Below, one piece after another: positions 41,839 through 50,956 of a DNA stretch of 64,000 bases. The notes below the pieces were generated by a model. That model was not told the origin of the DNA and did not search any database. It was given only the letters and a program-made list of their open reading frames with translations. Within the stretch, counting starts at the first letter, position 1, and the number at the start of each line of letters is the position of its first letter. The position numbers and the translations under genes were made by a program. Origin of the DNA: Streptomyces sp. NBC_00224. GTDB taxonomy: Bacteria; Actinomycetota; Actinomycetes; Streptomycetales; Streptomycetaceae. Where the stretch lies: positions 1,798,001-1,862,000 of the forward strand of contig NZ_CP108106.1 in NCBI RefSeq assembly GCF_041435195.1. The letters run 5' to 3'.

Positions 41839-42930
41839 GTGTCTGTTGCGAGTGCCCTGTTCGAGCCCTACACCCTGCGGTCGCTGACCATCCCGAACCG
41901 GGTCTGGATGGCGCCCATGTGCCAGTACAGCGCCGAGGTGTTCGGCCCGAACGCGGGCGTGGCGAACGACTGGCACTTCGCCCACTACGCGGCCCGCGCG
42001 GCTGGCGGCACGGGCCTGATCCTCGTCGAGGCCACCGCGGTGGCCCCCGAGGGCCGGATCTCCCCGGCCGACCTCGGCATCTGGAACGACACCCAGGTCG
42101 AGGCGTTCCGCCGGATCACCCGCTTCCTGGAGGCGCGGGGCACGGTGCCCGGAATCCAGATAGCCCATGCCGGGCGCAAGGCCTCGACCGACCGCCCCTG
42201 GCAGGGCGGCGCGCCGCTCGCCCCGGGGACCGAGGAGGGCTGGCAGCCGGTGGGGCCGAGCCCGGTGCCGTTCAGCGAGCGGCACACCGTACCGACCGAG
42301 CTGACGGTCGATCAGATCAAGGAGATCGTCGGGCAATTCGCCGACGCGGCCCGGCGCGCGCGGGACGCCGGGTTCAAGGTCGTCGAGATCCACGGCGCCC
42401 ACGGCTATCTGATCGGCGAGTTCCTGTCCCCGCACTCCAACAAGCGCACCGACGCGTACGGCGGCTCGTTCGAGAACCGCACCCGGTTCGCGCTCGAAGT
42501 CACCGACGCCGTACGGGCGGTGTGGCCCGAGGAGCTGCCGCTGTTCTTCCGGATCTCGGCCACCGACTGGCTGGACGAGGGCGGCTGGACCGCCGACGAC
42601 ACCGTCCGCCTCGCCGGACTGCTCAAGGAGCACGGCGTGGACCTCCTCGACGTGTCGAGCGGCGGCAACGTCTCGGGCATCCGCATTCCGACGGGGCCCG
42701 GCTACCAGGCTCCCTTCGCGGCCCGGGTCAAGAAGGAGACCCCGCTGCCCGTCGCCGCCGTCGGTCTGATCACCGAGCCCGCCCAGGCCGAGAAGATCCT
42801 GGCCAACGGCGAGGCGGACGCGATCCTGCTCGGCCGGGAGCTGCTGCGCGACCCGTCCTGGGCCCGTCGGGCGGCCGGCGAGCTGGGCGGCGAGGTGCGG
42901 GTGCCGGACCAGTACGGCTGGGCGATCTGA
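41839..42930 (+). CDS. Old yellow enzyme-family NADH:flavin oxidoreductase
   Basis: A 363-residue FMN TIM-barrel enzyme of the YqjM branch. Family marks are NRVWMAPMCQYSA (about residues 18-30), QIAHAGRKAS (about 112-121), the substrate-binding HGAHGYLIGEFLSPHSNKR (about 189-207) and the phosphate-binding GLITEPAQAEKIL. It reduces activated C=C bonds of enones, maleimides or similar electrophiles with NAD(P)H. The GTG at 41839 has GGAG 6 bases upstream; an in-frame ATG at 41827 is the alternative. It is probably controlled by the divergent ArsR protein. Confidence 0.92.
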   Translation: MSVASALFEPYTLRSLTIPNRVWMAPMCQYSAEVFGPNAGVANDWHFAHYAARAAGGTGLILVEATAVAPEGRISPADLGIWNDTQVEAFRRITRFLEARGTVPGIQIAHAGRKASTDRPWQGGAPLAPGTEEGWQPVGPSPVPFSERHTVPTELTVDQIKEIVGQFADAARRARDAGFKVVEIHGAHGYLIGEFLSPHSNKRTDAYGGSFENRTRFALEVTDAVRAVWPEELPLFFRISATDWLDEGGWTADDTVRLAGLLKEHGVDLLDVSSGGNVSGIRIPTGPGYQAPFAARVKKETPLPVAAVGLITEPAQAEKILANGEADAILLGRELLRDPSWARRAAGELGGEVRVPDQYGWAI

Positions 42931-42956
42931 GCCCGGCTCCGGCCGCCTGGTCGCTC

Positions 42957-42981
42957 CACCCGTACGGATCTCGTACGGGTG
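42957..42981 (+). terminator. Terminator after OYE gene
   Basis: CACCCGTACG (42957-42966), 5-base loop, CGTACGGGTG (42972-42981): perfect 10-base arms 27 bases after the stop. Confidence 0.7.
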
Positions 42982-43138
42982 AAATGCGGCCCGGCGGCCG
43001 GACCCCGGTGTCCCGGAGGGCCCCGCGAGGCCCGCCCACGCCCTCCGACCTGCGTGGACGCCGTCTGCGGGGGCCGCTGTCAGTGGTCGGGTGCAGACTG
43101 GCCACTATCCGGGACAACGGCGTTTTGGAGGGGTCGGG

Positions 43139-44227
43139 ATGACCGACGTACTGCTCACTGTGGGGACGCGCAAGGGACTGTTCATCGGCCGCAGGCACGG
43201 CGGCGACTGGCTGTTCGGCGGGCCGCACTTCAATGCCCAGGCGGTCTACTCGATCGCGATCGACACCCGGCGCGCGGTTCCCCGGCTGCTCGTCGGCGGG
43301 GACAGCGCGCACTGGGGCCCCTCCGTCTTCCGCTCGGACGACCTGGGCGAGACCTGGGTGGAGCCACCCCAACCAGCCGTGAAGTTCCCCGAGTTCACCG
43401 GCAGGTCGCTGGAGCGGGTGTGGCAGCTGCATCCGGCGGGCCCGGAGGCGCCCGATGTGGTCTACGCGGGGACGGAACCGGCCGCGCTCTTCCGCTCCGA
43501 GGACGGCGGCGAGAGCTTCGCCCTGGTCCGCCCGCTGTGGGAGCACCCGACGCGCTCGCAGTGGGTTCCGGGAGGCGGCGGTGAGGGTCTGCACACCATC
43601 GTCACCGACCCCCGGGACGCCCGGGCGGTGACCGTCGCCGTGTCCACGGCCGGGGTCTTCCGCACCCGGGACGGCGGCGAGAGCTGGGCGCCCGCCAACA
43701 AGGGCGTGTCGGCGGTCTTCCTGCCCGACCAGCACCCCGAGTTCGGCCAGTGCGTGCACAAGATCGCACAGGACGCGGCCGACCCGGACCGGCTGTTCCT
43801 GCAGAACCACTGGGGCGTCTACCGCAGCGACGACGGCGGCGAGCGGTGGCAGGACATCGGCGAGGGCCTGCCGTCCACGTTCGGATTCGCCGCCGCGACC
43901 CACCCCCGCCGCCCGGACACCGCCTACGTCTTCCCGATCACGGCCGACTCGGACCGGGTCCCGGCCGAGAACAGGTGCCGGGTCTTCCGGACCGAGGACG
44001 GCGGCCGCACCTGGGAGCCGCTGTCGGCCGGACTGCCTTCGGAGGCGCACTACGGCACGGTGCTGCGCGACGCCCTGTGCACCGACGACGCCGACCCGGC
44101 CGGGGTGTACTTCGGAAACCGCAACGGCGAGGTGTACGCGAGCGCGGACGACGGGGACACCTGGCGCCTGCTCGCCTCGCACCTGCCCGACGTCCTCTGC
44201 GTACGGGCGGCGGTGATCCGCCAGTAG
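43139..44227 (+). CDS. BNR/Asp-box repeat beta-propeller protein
   Basis: A 362-residue protein with six Asp boxes spread through its length ([48 protein letters not shown]), the hallmark of sialidase-like six-bladed propellers. No signal peptide is present, so it is probably cytoplasmic and not a classical sialidase. It begins with [14 protein letters not shown], typical of the WD40/YVTN/BNR-like family of unknown function. GGAGG precedes the ATG. Confidence 0.87.
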   Translation: MTDVLLTVGTRKGLFIGRRHGGDWLFGGPHFNAQAVYSIAIDTRRAVPRLLVGGDSAHWGPSVFRSDDLGETWVEPPQPAVKFPEFTGRSLERVWQLHPAGPEAPDVVYAGTEPAALFRSEDGGESFALVRPLWEHPTRSQWVPGGGGEGLHTIVTDPRDARAVTVAVSTAGVFRTRDGGESWAPANKGVSAVFLPDQHPEFGQCVHKIAQDAADPDRLFLQNHWGVYRSDDGGERWQDIGEGLPSTFGFAAATHPRRPDTAYVFPITADSDRVPAENRCRVFRTEDGGRTWEPLSAGLPSEAHYGTVLRDALCTDDADPAGVYFGNRNGEVYASADDGDTWRLLASHLPDVLCVRAAVIRQ

Positions 44228-44230
44228 AGT
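44225..44230 (+). promoter_or_regulatory. -10 box for leaderless ung gene
   Basis: TAGAGT ends 7 bases before the GTG at 44238 and overlaps the stop codon of the preceding gene. Confidence 0.4.
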
Positions 44231-44237
44231 GACGGCC

Positions 44238-44915
44238 GTGGCAGCACGACCGTTGAAAGAGATCGTCGAGCCCGGGTGGGCGGACGCTCTGGAGCCAGTG
44301 GCCGGACGGATCGCCTCGATGGGCGACTTCCTCCGTCAGGAGATCGCGCAGGGGCGCACCTACCTCCCGGCCGGACAGCATGTGCTGCGGGCCTTCCAGC
44401 AGCCGTTCCAGGACGTACGGGTCCTGATCGTGGGCCAGGACCCGTATCCGACGCCGGGGCACGCCGTGGGGCTCTCCTTCTCGGTCGCCCCCGAGGTGCG
44501 TCCGCTGCCGGGCAGCCTGGAGAACATCTTCCGCGAGATGCACACCGACCTGGCACTGCCCAGGCCCGCCAACGGGGACCTGACGCCCTGGACGCAGCAG
44601 GGCGTCCTGCTCCTGAACAGGGCGCTGACCACCGCGCCCCGCAAGCCCGCCGCGCACCGCGGCAAGGGCTGGGAGGAGGTGACCGAGCAGGCCATCCGCG
44701 CGCTGACCGCGCGCGGGACCCCGCTGGTCTCGGTGCTGTGGGGGCGCGACGCCCGCAATCTGCGCCCGCTGCTCGGCGAGCTCCCGGCGATCGAGTCCGC
44801 GCACCCCTCGCCGATGTCGGCGGACCGGGGCTTCTTCGGGTCGCGGCCGTTCAGCCGCGCCAACGACCTCCTGGTCCGGCAGGGCGCGCAGCCGGTCGAC
44901 TGGCGCCTGCCGTGA
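44238..44915 (+). CDS. ung: Uracil-DNA glycosylase, family 1
   Basis: A 225-residue UDG. The water-activating motif GQDPYP (catalytic Asp, about residues 63-68), LLLNRALTT (uracil-recognition Asn) and the DNA-intercalation loop [21 protein letters not shown] with the catalytic His are complete. It removes uracil from DNA as the first step of base excision repair. The GTG at 44238 is chosen because a -10 box lies just ahead. The next gene overlaps its stop by four bases (GTGA). Confidence 0.95.
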   Translation: MAARPLKEIVEPGWADALEPVAGRIASMGDFLRQEIAQGRTYLPAGQHVLRAFQQPFQDVRVLIVGQDPYPTPGHAVGLSFSVAPEVRPLPGSLENIFREMHTDLALPRPANGDLTPWTQQGVLLLNRALTTAPRKPAAHRGKGWEEVTEQAIRALTARGTPLVSVLWGRDARNLRPLLGELPAIESAHPSPMSADRGFFGSRPFSRANDLLVRQGAQPVDWRLP

Positions 44916-45991
44916 CGGCCGGCGGCGGCGCCTGGGTGCTCGGGGTCGACTCGGGCGGGTCCGGGGTGCGGTTCGCGCTCGGCCGGGCCGAAGCGGGCGC
45001 CCCGGCCGAGGTGTTGGCGTCCGACGAGCCTGTACGGACCGGCCCCGCCGGGATCGACGCCGGACACCTGCTCGGCCAACTGGTGCCCGCCGCACTGGAG
45101 TTGCTGGACCGGACCGGCGCGGACCGGGTGGCGGCGGTGGCCGTGGGCGCCGCCGGGATGGCCTCGCTCGGCGACGACCTGCGGGCCAAGCTGCCCGCGG
45201 CGCTCGCCGGCGCGTTCGGGGTGCGCCGCCTCGCGCTGGCCGCCGACGCCGTGACGGCGTACGCAGGAGCCCTCGGCCAGCGCCCCGGGGCGGTGGTCGC
45301 CGCCGGCACCGGAATGATCGCGCTCGGCACGGATCTGACGCGGTGGCGGCGGGCCGACGGCTGGGGCCATCTGCTCGGCGATTGCGGCGGCGGCGCCTGG
45401 ATCGGCCGCGCGGGGCTGGAAGCGGCGATGCGCGCCCACGACGGCCGACGCGGCGGCTCGGCCGCGCTGCGCGAGCGGGCCGAGGCGCTGTTCGGCCCGG
45501 CGCCGGAGCTGCCCGGGCTGCTGTACCCGCGCGCCGACCGGCCCGCGGTGCTGGCGTCGTTCGCGCCCGAGGTGGCGCGCTGCGCCGCGTCCGACCCGGT
45601 CGCCGCGTCGATCCTGCGGGAGGCGGCCCGCAACATCGCCGAGTCGGCGGCCGCGGTGTGCCCCGACGGGCGCGGGGACGGCCTCGCGGGGAGCCTCGAC
45701 GTCGGCCCGGCCGACACCGACAGTGCGAACAGGACGGCCACCGAACGCGCGAGCGAAAGTGTGAGCGAATGCGAAGTGGCGCTCACCGGCGGCCTGTTCC
45801 GCATGGGCGATTCACTGCTCGTCCCCGTACGGGAGGAGCTCGCCGCCCTGCTGCCGTCCGCGCGCACGGTCCCCGCGGCGGGAGATCCGCTCGCCGGAGC
45901 CCTGCTGATCGCCTCCGCGCTGGCCCGCGAGGAGCTGCGACTGCCGCACGATCCGCGCATGTTGCGGGTCACGACAGAGCAGGACACTTGA
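44912..45991 (+). CDS. BadF/BcrA-type ATPase, N-acetylglucosamine kinase-like
   Basis: A 359-residue ASKHA-fold ATPase. The phosphate-1 motif [14 protein letters not shown] (about residues 12-25), the phosphate-2 region [11 protein letters not shown] and the [19 protein letters not shown] segment match the N-acetylglucosamine kinase-like branch rather than the iron-sulfur activators, whose cluster Cys are absent. It contains a variable Asp/Ser/Glu-rich insertion at about residues 255-285. It probably phosphorylates an amino sugar. Its start overlaps the ung stop, which couples the two genes although their functions seem unrelated. Confidence 0.85.
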   Translation: MTAGGGAWVLGVDSGGSGVRFALGRAEAGAPAEVLASDEPVRTGPAGIDAGHLLGQLVPAALELLDRTGADRVAAVAVGAAGMASLGDDLRAKLPAALAGAFGVRRLALAADAVTAYAGALGQRPGAVVAAGTGMIALGTDLTRWRRADGWGHLLGDCGGGAWIGRAGLEAAMRAHDGRRGGSAALRERAEALFGPAPELPGLLYPRADRPAVLASFAPEVARCAASDPVAASILREAARNIAESAAAVCPDGRGDGLAGSLDVGPADTDSANRTATERASESVSECEVALTGGLFRMGDSLLVPVREELAALLPSARTVPAAGDPLAGALLIASALAREELRLPHDPRMLRVTTEQDT

Positions 45992-46072
45992 GGGCAATGT
46001 CACTCGTGGGATAAATGCGGACAGATACCGCTCACCTGCCCCCTCCCCGAACACCCGCGCACGCAAAGCCAG

Positions 46073-46078
46073 TAGCAT
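46073..46078 (+). promoter_or_regulatory. -10 box for CbiX-like gene
   Basis: TAGCAT ends 8 bases before the ATG at 46087; a leaderless mRNA is likely. Confidence 0.35.
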
Positions 46079-46086
46079 GCGGCGCC

Positions 46087-47013
46087 ATGAGCTCCCCCAC
46101 TGGGCCCGCATCCGGCCTGCCTGTACGAATGCCGCGACCCCGCCAGCCAGGGCGGCACCGCCGCCCGGAGCCGGTGGTCGCTCCCGAGGGTGCGCCCGCG
46201 CTCGTCCTCGCCGTTCCCGGTACTCCTTCCGCCGCCGTGCGCGCCCTGGCGGAGGAAGTCATCAGCATCGCGCGCTCCGAGCTGCCCGGCCTCGACGCCC
46301 GGATCGGCTACCTGGACGCCGACGCCGCGTCCGTGGAGTTCCCCCCGCTGGACGCCGTGCTCGCGCACACCGCCGCCGAGCGCACCGCCCGCTACGAGCA
46401 GGCCCGTGCCGCCGGCCAGGACGTGGCCGCCCCCGACGGCCCCGTCGCCGTCGTCGTGCCGCTGCTCGCGGGCCCCGACAGCGCCCTGATCCGCCGGGTC
46501 CGCCAGGCCGTCATGGACAGCCGCGCCGCCGCCGAGCTGACCGACGTCCTCGGCCCGCACCCGCTGCTCGCCGAGGCCCTGCACGTGCGCCTCTCCGAGG
46601 CCGGTCTGGCCCGCGCCGACCGCGCCCGGCTGTTCACGGTCGCCACCGCCGCCGACGGCATCATCCTGGCGACGGTCGGCGGCGAGGAGGCCGTGCAGGC
46701 CGCCGGGATCACCGGCATGCTGCTGGCCGCCCGCCTCGCCGTGCCCGTGATGGCCGCCGCGCTCGACCAGGAGGGCTCGATCGCCGCCATGGCCGAGCAG
46801 CTGCGCGGCTCCGGCTCGGTGCAGCTCGCGGTCGCCCCGTACCTGATCGGCCCCGAGGTCGCGGACGGGCTGCTCGACGCCGCCACCAAGGAGGCCGGCT
46901 GCCTGGCCGCCGAGCCGCTGGGCGCCTACCCGGCGATCGGCAAGCTCGTGCTGTCGCAGTACGCGGCCGCGCTGGGCATCACGCCGCAGCCGCAGGGCTC
47001 CCCCGTGCACTGA
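46087..47013 (+). CDS. CbiX/SirB-type sirohydrochlorin chelatase family protein
   Basis: A 308-residue protein with two related CbiX-like lobes (ALVLAVPGTPSAAVRALAEEV at about residues 38-58 and a second from about 160). The family inserts Co or Fe into sirohydrochlorin. Here the first His of the usual AHGS motif is replaced (VPGTPS), so metal-insertion activity is uncertain and a diverged role is possible. The N-terminus of about 35 residues is Pro/Arg-rich. A strong hairpin follows the gene. Confidence 0.78.
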   Translation: MSSPTGPASGLPVRMPRPRQPGRHRRPEPVVAPEGAPALVLAVPGTPSAAVRALAEEVISIARSELPGLDARIGYLDADAASVEFPPLDAVLAHTAAERTARYEQARAAGQDVAAPDGPVAVVVPLLAGPDSALIRRVRQAVMDSRAAAELTDVLGPHPLLAEALHVRLSEAGLARADRARLFTVATAADGIILATVGGEEAVQAAGITGMLLAARLAVPVMAAALDQEGSIAAMAEQLRGSGSVQLAVAPYLIGPEVADGLLDAATKEAGCLAAEPLGAYPAIGKLVLSQYAAALGITPQPQGSPVH

Positions 47014-47044
47014 CGTACTCGCCACCCGTACGCGTACATGTGAC

Positions 47045-47084
47045 GCGAAAGGGCCCGCACCCGGTGAGGGTGCGGGCCCTTCGC
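47045..47084. terminator. Bidirectional terminator
   Basis: GGGCCCGCACCC and GGGTGCGGGCCC, extended by GCGAA/TTCGC with one bulged A, form a long hairpin between the convergent CbiX-like and lactonase genes. Confidence 0.8.
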
Positions 47085-47104
47085 GCTTATGGGGAAGAGG
47101 GCTC

Positions 47105-48148
47105 TCAGCCGAAGACGACGCACGAGGCCGCGGGGGCGGGTACGGAGCCGGCCCGGCGCGGGATGCCGCTCTCCTCGTAGAGGTCGAACCAGGTGACGTC
47201 GCCGGAGCGCTCGTTGGCCGCGTAGAGGCGGCGGCCCGAGGGGCCGAGGGTCAGATGGCGCGGCCAGCGCCCACCGCAGTCCACGGTGGCCACCAGGACG
47301 GCGTGCTCGCCGTCGGGGTCGAGCGCGAGGGTCGCGATCGAGTCGTGGCCCCGGTTGGCGACCCAGAGGAACCGTCCGTCGCGCGCGACGACGACCTCGG
47401 AGGGGAACGTCTCGGTCGTCACGCCGTCGTGGATCACCCGGGTCTCCCCCAGCGGCTCCAGGGTGCCCGCGGCGGCGTCCCAGCGGCAGACGACGAGCGT
47501 GGGCTCCAGCTCGTTCAGGACGTACGCGTGGCGGCCGTCGGGGTGGAAGGCCAGATGGCGGGGGCCGGTGCCGGGGCGCAGCGCGGTCTCACTGTGCGGG
47601 CGCAGGACGCCGGTCGCCGGGTCGAGCACGCAGACGCGTACGGAGTCGGTGCCGAGGTCGACACTGAGCAGCCAGCGCCCGCTCGGATCGGGCAGCACCT
47701 GGTGGGCGTGCGGGCCGCTCTGGCGCTTGGGGTGCGGGCCGGAGCCATGGTGCTTGAGGACGTACGCGGCGGGGCCCGGGCGCCCGTCGGGGAGCAGCGG
47801 GAGCGTGGTGACGCTGCCCGACGTGTAGTTGGCGGTCACCAGGTGGCCGGCGGCGAGCGCGAGGTGGGTCGGGGCGGCGCCGTCCACCGGCACCGGCTCG
47901 CCGAGGAGGACCGGGGTGTCGCCGGTGACGTCGAAGGCGGCGGCCGTGCCGTGCTCGCTCTCGCCGACCGCGTACAGCACGGTGGCGTCGGCCGACAGGG
48001 CCAGGAACGAGGGATCGGGGAGGGTGTCGGTGGCGCCGAGCGGGGTGAGCGCGCCGGTCAGCGCGTCCACGGCGGCGACGGTCACGCCCCTCCCGCCCGC
48101 CGTGGTGAACGACCCGATGAATGCCCGCCCGGCGCTGCTCTCGGCCAC
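47105..48148 (-). CDS. Lactonase-family beta-propeller protein
   Basis: A 347-residue seven-bladed propeller of the 6-phosphogluconolactonase/muconate cycloisomerase-like lactonase family. Repeating blade segments include DPSFLALSADATVLYAVGE, THLALAAGHLVTANYTSGS, GPHAHQVLPDPSGRWLLSVD and RHLAFHPDGRHAYVLNE. It has no signal peptide. The GTG start has GAGAGGGG upstream. A DasR-like operator lies about 75 bases before the start, which suggests a link with amino-sugar or central carbon regulation. Confidence 0.88.
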   Translation of the reverse strand: MAESSAGRAFIGSFTTAGGRGVTVAAVDALTGALTPLGATDTLPDPSFLALSADATVLYAVGESEHGTAAAFDVTGDTPVLLGEPVPVDGAAPTHLALAAGHLVTANYTSGSVTTLPLLPDGRPGPAAYVLKHHGSGPHPKRQSGPHAHQVLPDPSGRWLLSVDLGTDSVRVCVLDPATGVLRPHSETALRPGTGPRHLAFHPDGRHAYVLNELEPTLVVCRWDAAAGTLEPLGETRVIHDGVTTETFPSEVVVARDGRFLWVANRGHDSIATLALDPDGEHAVLVATVDCGGRWPRHLTLGPSGRRLYAANERSGDVTWFDLYEESGIPRRAGSVPAPAASCVVFG

Positions 48149-48222
48149 CGTGCTACCCCTCTCCGCGCGACTGTGCGCACCGGGGCTGGGCCCAGGCGCC
48201 GACTGCGGCGACCGTAGCAGGC

Positions 48223-48232
48223 GGTCTAGACC
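48223..48232. promoter_or_regulatory. DasR-like operator (dre core)
   Basis: GGTCTAGACC is the perfect 10-base core of the dre site bound by the GntR regulator DasR (consensus ACTGGTCTAGACCACT). Here 12 of 16 positions match. It lies upstream of the lactonase gene. Confidence 0.5.
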
Positions 48233-48345
48233 AACTGGGGGGGTACGGGTGGCTCTTCGTGTCGCGGGCGTCGGGCGCGGGATGCGGCAGCCGAAACCCA
48301 GGGCCTGTCAGGCCGTAGGGGACGGGCTCGCGGTGAGGAGCGCCA

Positions 48346-48385
48346 GGCCTCGGGCCCGAGGCGATGCCCGCGAAGCCCCGAGGCC
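48346..48385 (-). terminator. Terminator behind truncated FUSC gene
   Basis: GGCCTCGGG (48346-48354) pairs with CCCGAGGCC (48377-48385); inside it GCCTCGGGCCCGAGGC (48347-48362) is itself a perfect 16-base palindrome. It directly follows the FUSC remnant stop. Confidence 0.55.
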
Positions 48386-48387
48386 GG

Positions 48388-49092
48388 TCAGGCCGTGAGC
48401 GCCGGTGCCCGGGGCGAGGTGCGCAGAGGTGTGGCCAGGGCCGTGAGGGCGTGCTCCAGGGCGTGCAGATGGCGCAGGGCGGCCTCGGCGGCGGGGTGGT
48501 GGGGCTCGGCGGCCGTGGACGAGGCCGGGGCCGCCGTCGCCGCGGACGCGCGCGCCGCCGGAGTCACCAGGGCCTCCACCGCCGCCTCGACCCGGTCGCA
48601 CGCCGCCGTGAGCCGGGCGTCGTGCGAGGCGGTCGGGTCGGCGGCCACGGTGGCCAGGCCGCGTACCTCGCGGGCGCAGTCGTCGAGCAGGGCGATGATC
48701 TGCCGGGCGCGCGACCTGCGGCCCTTCAGCGGGCTGAGCGGGTGGACCAGCGGCGCCAGCGCGAGGCGCACGCGGCCGAGCAGCAGCTCCAGCTCGGCGG
48801 CGTGCGGCGCGGGGTCCGCGCCGTCGTCCCCGGCGAGCCGACGGGTCGCCGCGCTGGTGCAGCCGCGTACACAGTGCAGCGCGCGCTGGATCCAGGCGTC
48901 GGTCGCCGCGTGCGTGGTGACCGGCAGGACGAGCGCGACGGCCGCCGCCGCGCCGAGGGCGCCCACCGCGGTCTCCGCGAAGCGCAGCACGAGCAGCCCG
49001 GGGTGGAGCACGCCGAGCAGCCCGTACAGCAGTCCGGCCATGACGGTGACGAAGAACATCATCAAACCGTCAATTGGAGTTTCCGCAGGTCA
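48388..49092 (-). pseudogene. FUSC-family transporter, N-terminal part lost
   Basis: About 235 residues remain of a protein that is usually near 700. The remnant begins in homologous sequence (ETPIDGLMMFFVTVMAGLLY) and runs through two membrane segments (GLLVLRFAETAVGALGAAAAVALVLPVT) into the cytoplasmic C-terminal helical domain. Upstream of about 49092 the frame meets stops and homology ends. TTG/ATG codons at 49059-49065 could still start a short protein, but the N-terminal FUSC domain that forms the channel is missing. It marks the left edge of a decayed region. Confidence 0.7.
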
Positions 49093-49669
49093 GGGCTATG
49101 CAACACGTCCAAGGTCAGCAAAAAGTCAGCATTCGCACGGCATCCACGCCCCGGAACTCTTCTTGTGGGTGTGCCATCAGTGACTATGGATCATATTTCG
49201 GCGGTGGCGCTTTGGGGCACGCACGCCGAAAGCCGCCTCGCCCGCGGACCGGCCACCGATAGACCCGGTCGGCCAGCACGACAACGTCCTGGCGTTCACA
49301 GATCCGGATGATCTGGTGGGTTCGTTCCGGTGACCCCTGGTCGTCTGCCGTGTCTGCCACGAGGACATTTACTACGACGGATGCCCCTCTCGGCAGAACT
49401 CGTGAGAAGAAAAGGTGCTGGAGAGCCGCAGTGCTCGGAAGTCGAGCGCCTGGTTCGGTGGGGGCATTGGAAAAGGGCCTGATCACAGGCACCTCGCTGG
49501 CCCCGCCAGATTGACACAGCGCGAGCCCCCGGGCAGCCGAGACCGAGCGCGCGAACGCCAACACATGTTCGCCGTGAACTGGCCCGACCGAACGGGGCTC
49601 GCCATCAGCACGGAGCGTCGGATGCGACCGATACCCCGGCCGCCCTGCCTGGACCGTCACCGCGTTCCG
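49093..49669. other. Decayed intergenic segment
   Basis: No intact gene is seen. Long frames exist on the minus strand (for example VVVNVLVADTADDQGSPERT) but match nothing I recognise, have no ribosome site, and run through the neighbouring remnant. Base composition is less GC-biased than in surrounding genes. No inverted repeats or transposase motifs mark an intact insertion sequence. Confidence 0.5.
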
Positions 49670-50036
49670 ACCGCTCACAGGCGCCACGGTCTCAAGACCA
49701 AGCAGGTCGTCGCCGAAGAGTCGGTCGCGGGCCAAGTGCTGGAACTCCGCCCGGTGGTCCATCAGCCACGAGAGGTAGAACAAGCCCTGGCTGATGACCC
49801 CCGCGTCAACGCCTCGCTTGTACTCCACGATCACCGGCGCGTTTGTTCTCATCCAAGCCGAACAAGTCGGTCCGGCCCCCGTGGACCGGCCCCGTGCCGT
49901 ACTCGCCCGCCAGGAAACGAACCCCCAGCCGTGTCTCCATGGGCGCCTCGACGAGGCCCTGCACATCCGCCTCGACCTGAGCAAGACGCGGCATGACCTC
50001 GGTCACGCCGCTCTTCGTCGTATGGAACAGCTTCAG
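49670..50036 (-). pseudogene. PDDEXK-like nuclease-family remnant, frameshifted
   Basis: Two frames together give one protein: KLFHTTKSGVTEV...ETRLGVRFLAGEYGTGPVHGG in the first, then VIVEYKRGVDAGVISQGLFY and LSWLMDHRAEFQHLARDR in the second. The switch is an extra base near 49841-49845. After about 49716 the sequence jumps to LFGDDLLGLETVA, which in the family lies far downstream, so an internal segment is deleted. The expected start Met reads CTG (50034-50036). EYKR fits a PDDEXK-type site. The family is recalled from memory (DUF5655-containing actinobacterial proteins). Confidence 0.55.
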
Positions 50037-50060
50037 GCCCGACGCCTTCCCCTCCTCGAT

Positions 50061-50300
50061 TCAGAGATCGACAACGTCAGGCCGGTGCGCGAGGACCTTC
50101 GAAGCTGCCCGATCCTGCTCGGGCACCTCGGCTGGCGCCTGGCGTTCAAGCTCTGGTGGAGTCGGGAACCCGGGCCAGCAGAGCGCCAGCGAAATTGCCG
50201 CCTTCCCTCCCCAGTCCAGCCCAACCAAGCCATGCACCTGGAGACCGTCCTGAAGCCACAGTCCAATGTCGACCCCTCGGCCGCCACTGTCAGGAGAGCG
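50061..50300 (-). pseudogene. Orphan open frame, probable gene remnant
   Basis: An 80-codon open frame without a convincing start. The translation (for example VGLDWGGKAAISLALCWPGF and ASKVLAHRPDVVDL at its end) looks protein-like and the stop lies just before the nuclease-like remnant, as if it were the C-terminus of an upstream gene. I do not recognise it. It could be chance coding-like sequence. Confidence 0.3.
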
Positions 50301-50412
50301 TCAGAGCAGGTCGGTTCCGCGTATGGGGCGTGCCAACAGGGGGACAAAACAATGACGTCCTGCCTTCTCATGGGCTCATGAACGCATTGCACGTCGAGGA
50401 GTGGTGACGGCC

Positions 50413-50940
50413 ATGGACGCGGCGCCCACGCCACGGGTCGTCGTCGGGGTCAGTGGCAGGCTGGGCAGCCTGACGGCTCTCCACCGCGCGGCCGTTGAAG
50501 CCCGGCGCATGGACGCCACGCTCTGCGCCGTACTGGCCTGGGTTCCACCCGGTGGCGAGCTCGGGCACCGCGAATCGCCCACGCTCGACCTGCTGGCCGA
50601 ATGCCGGCGGATCGCGGGCGAGCAGCTGCTCAACGCCTTCGACTGCGCCTTCGGGCCGAGCGGGCCCGGGGTGCCGCTTCAGGGTCTTGTCGTACGAGGC
50701 AGGCCGGGGCCCGCGCTGGTCGAGGCCGCCGGTCGAAGCGGCGACCTGCTGGTCGTCGGCGCGGGAGCCCGCGGGCGGCTCCATCGGATGATGCGGCTCT
50801 CGGTCGCCCGGTACTGCCTGACGCACGCCACCTGTCCGGTGCTGGCCGTTCCGCCCTCACCCCTGCAGCGCGAACTCGACGCCGTGCAGCGCCGCAACTC
50901 GTGGCGACTTCACCTGGACGTAAGGGAGTTGGTGGAGTGA
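50413..50940 (+). CDS. Universal stress protein-family protein
   Basis: A 175-residue UspA-fold protein (VVVGVSGRLGSLTALHRAAVEA at the N-terminus; VVGAGARGRLHRMMRLSVARY, about residues 113-133). The ATP motif GX2GX9G(S/T) is broken: the last Gly-Ser reads Val-Ala, so it probably does not bind ATP in the usual way. A GAGGAG lies about 12 bases upstream of the ATG at 50413; GTG codons at 50401 and 50404 are alternatives. It converges on kdpD with 16 bases between stops. Location beside kdp suggests a role in osmotic or potassium stress. Confidence 0.82.
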   Translation: MDAAPTPRVVVGVSGRLGSLTALHRAAVEARRMDATLCAVLAWVPPGGELGHRESPTLDLLAECRRIAGEQLLNAFDCAFGPSGPGVPLQGLVVRGRPGPALVEAAGRSGDLLVVGAGARGRLHRMMRLSVARYCLTHATCPVLAVPPSPLQRELDAVQRRNSWRLHLDVRELVE

Positions 50941-50956
50941 CCTCAGCCGGTTCCCG

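Noticed and set aside
49184..49984. 266-codon minus-strand frame as an intact gene
   Set aside because: Only its upstream part resembles a known family and that homology starts in another frame, so it is a frameshifted remnant followed by unrelated sequence.
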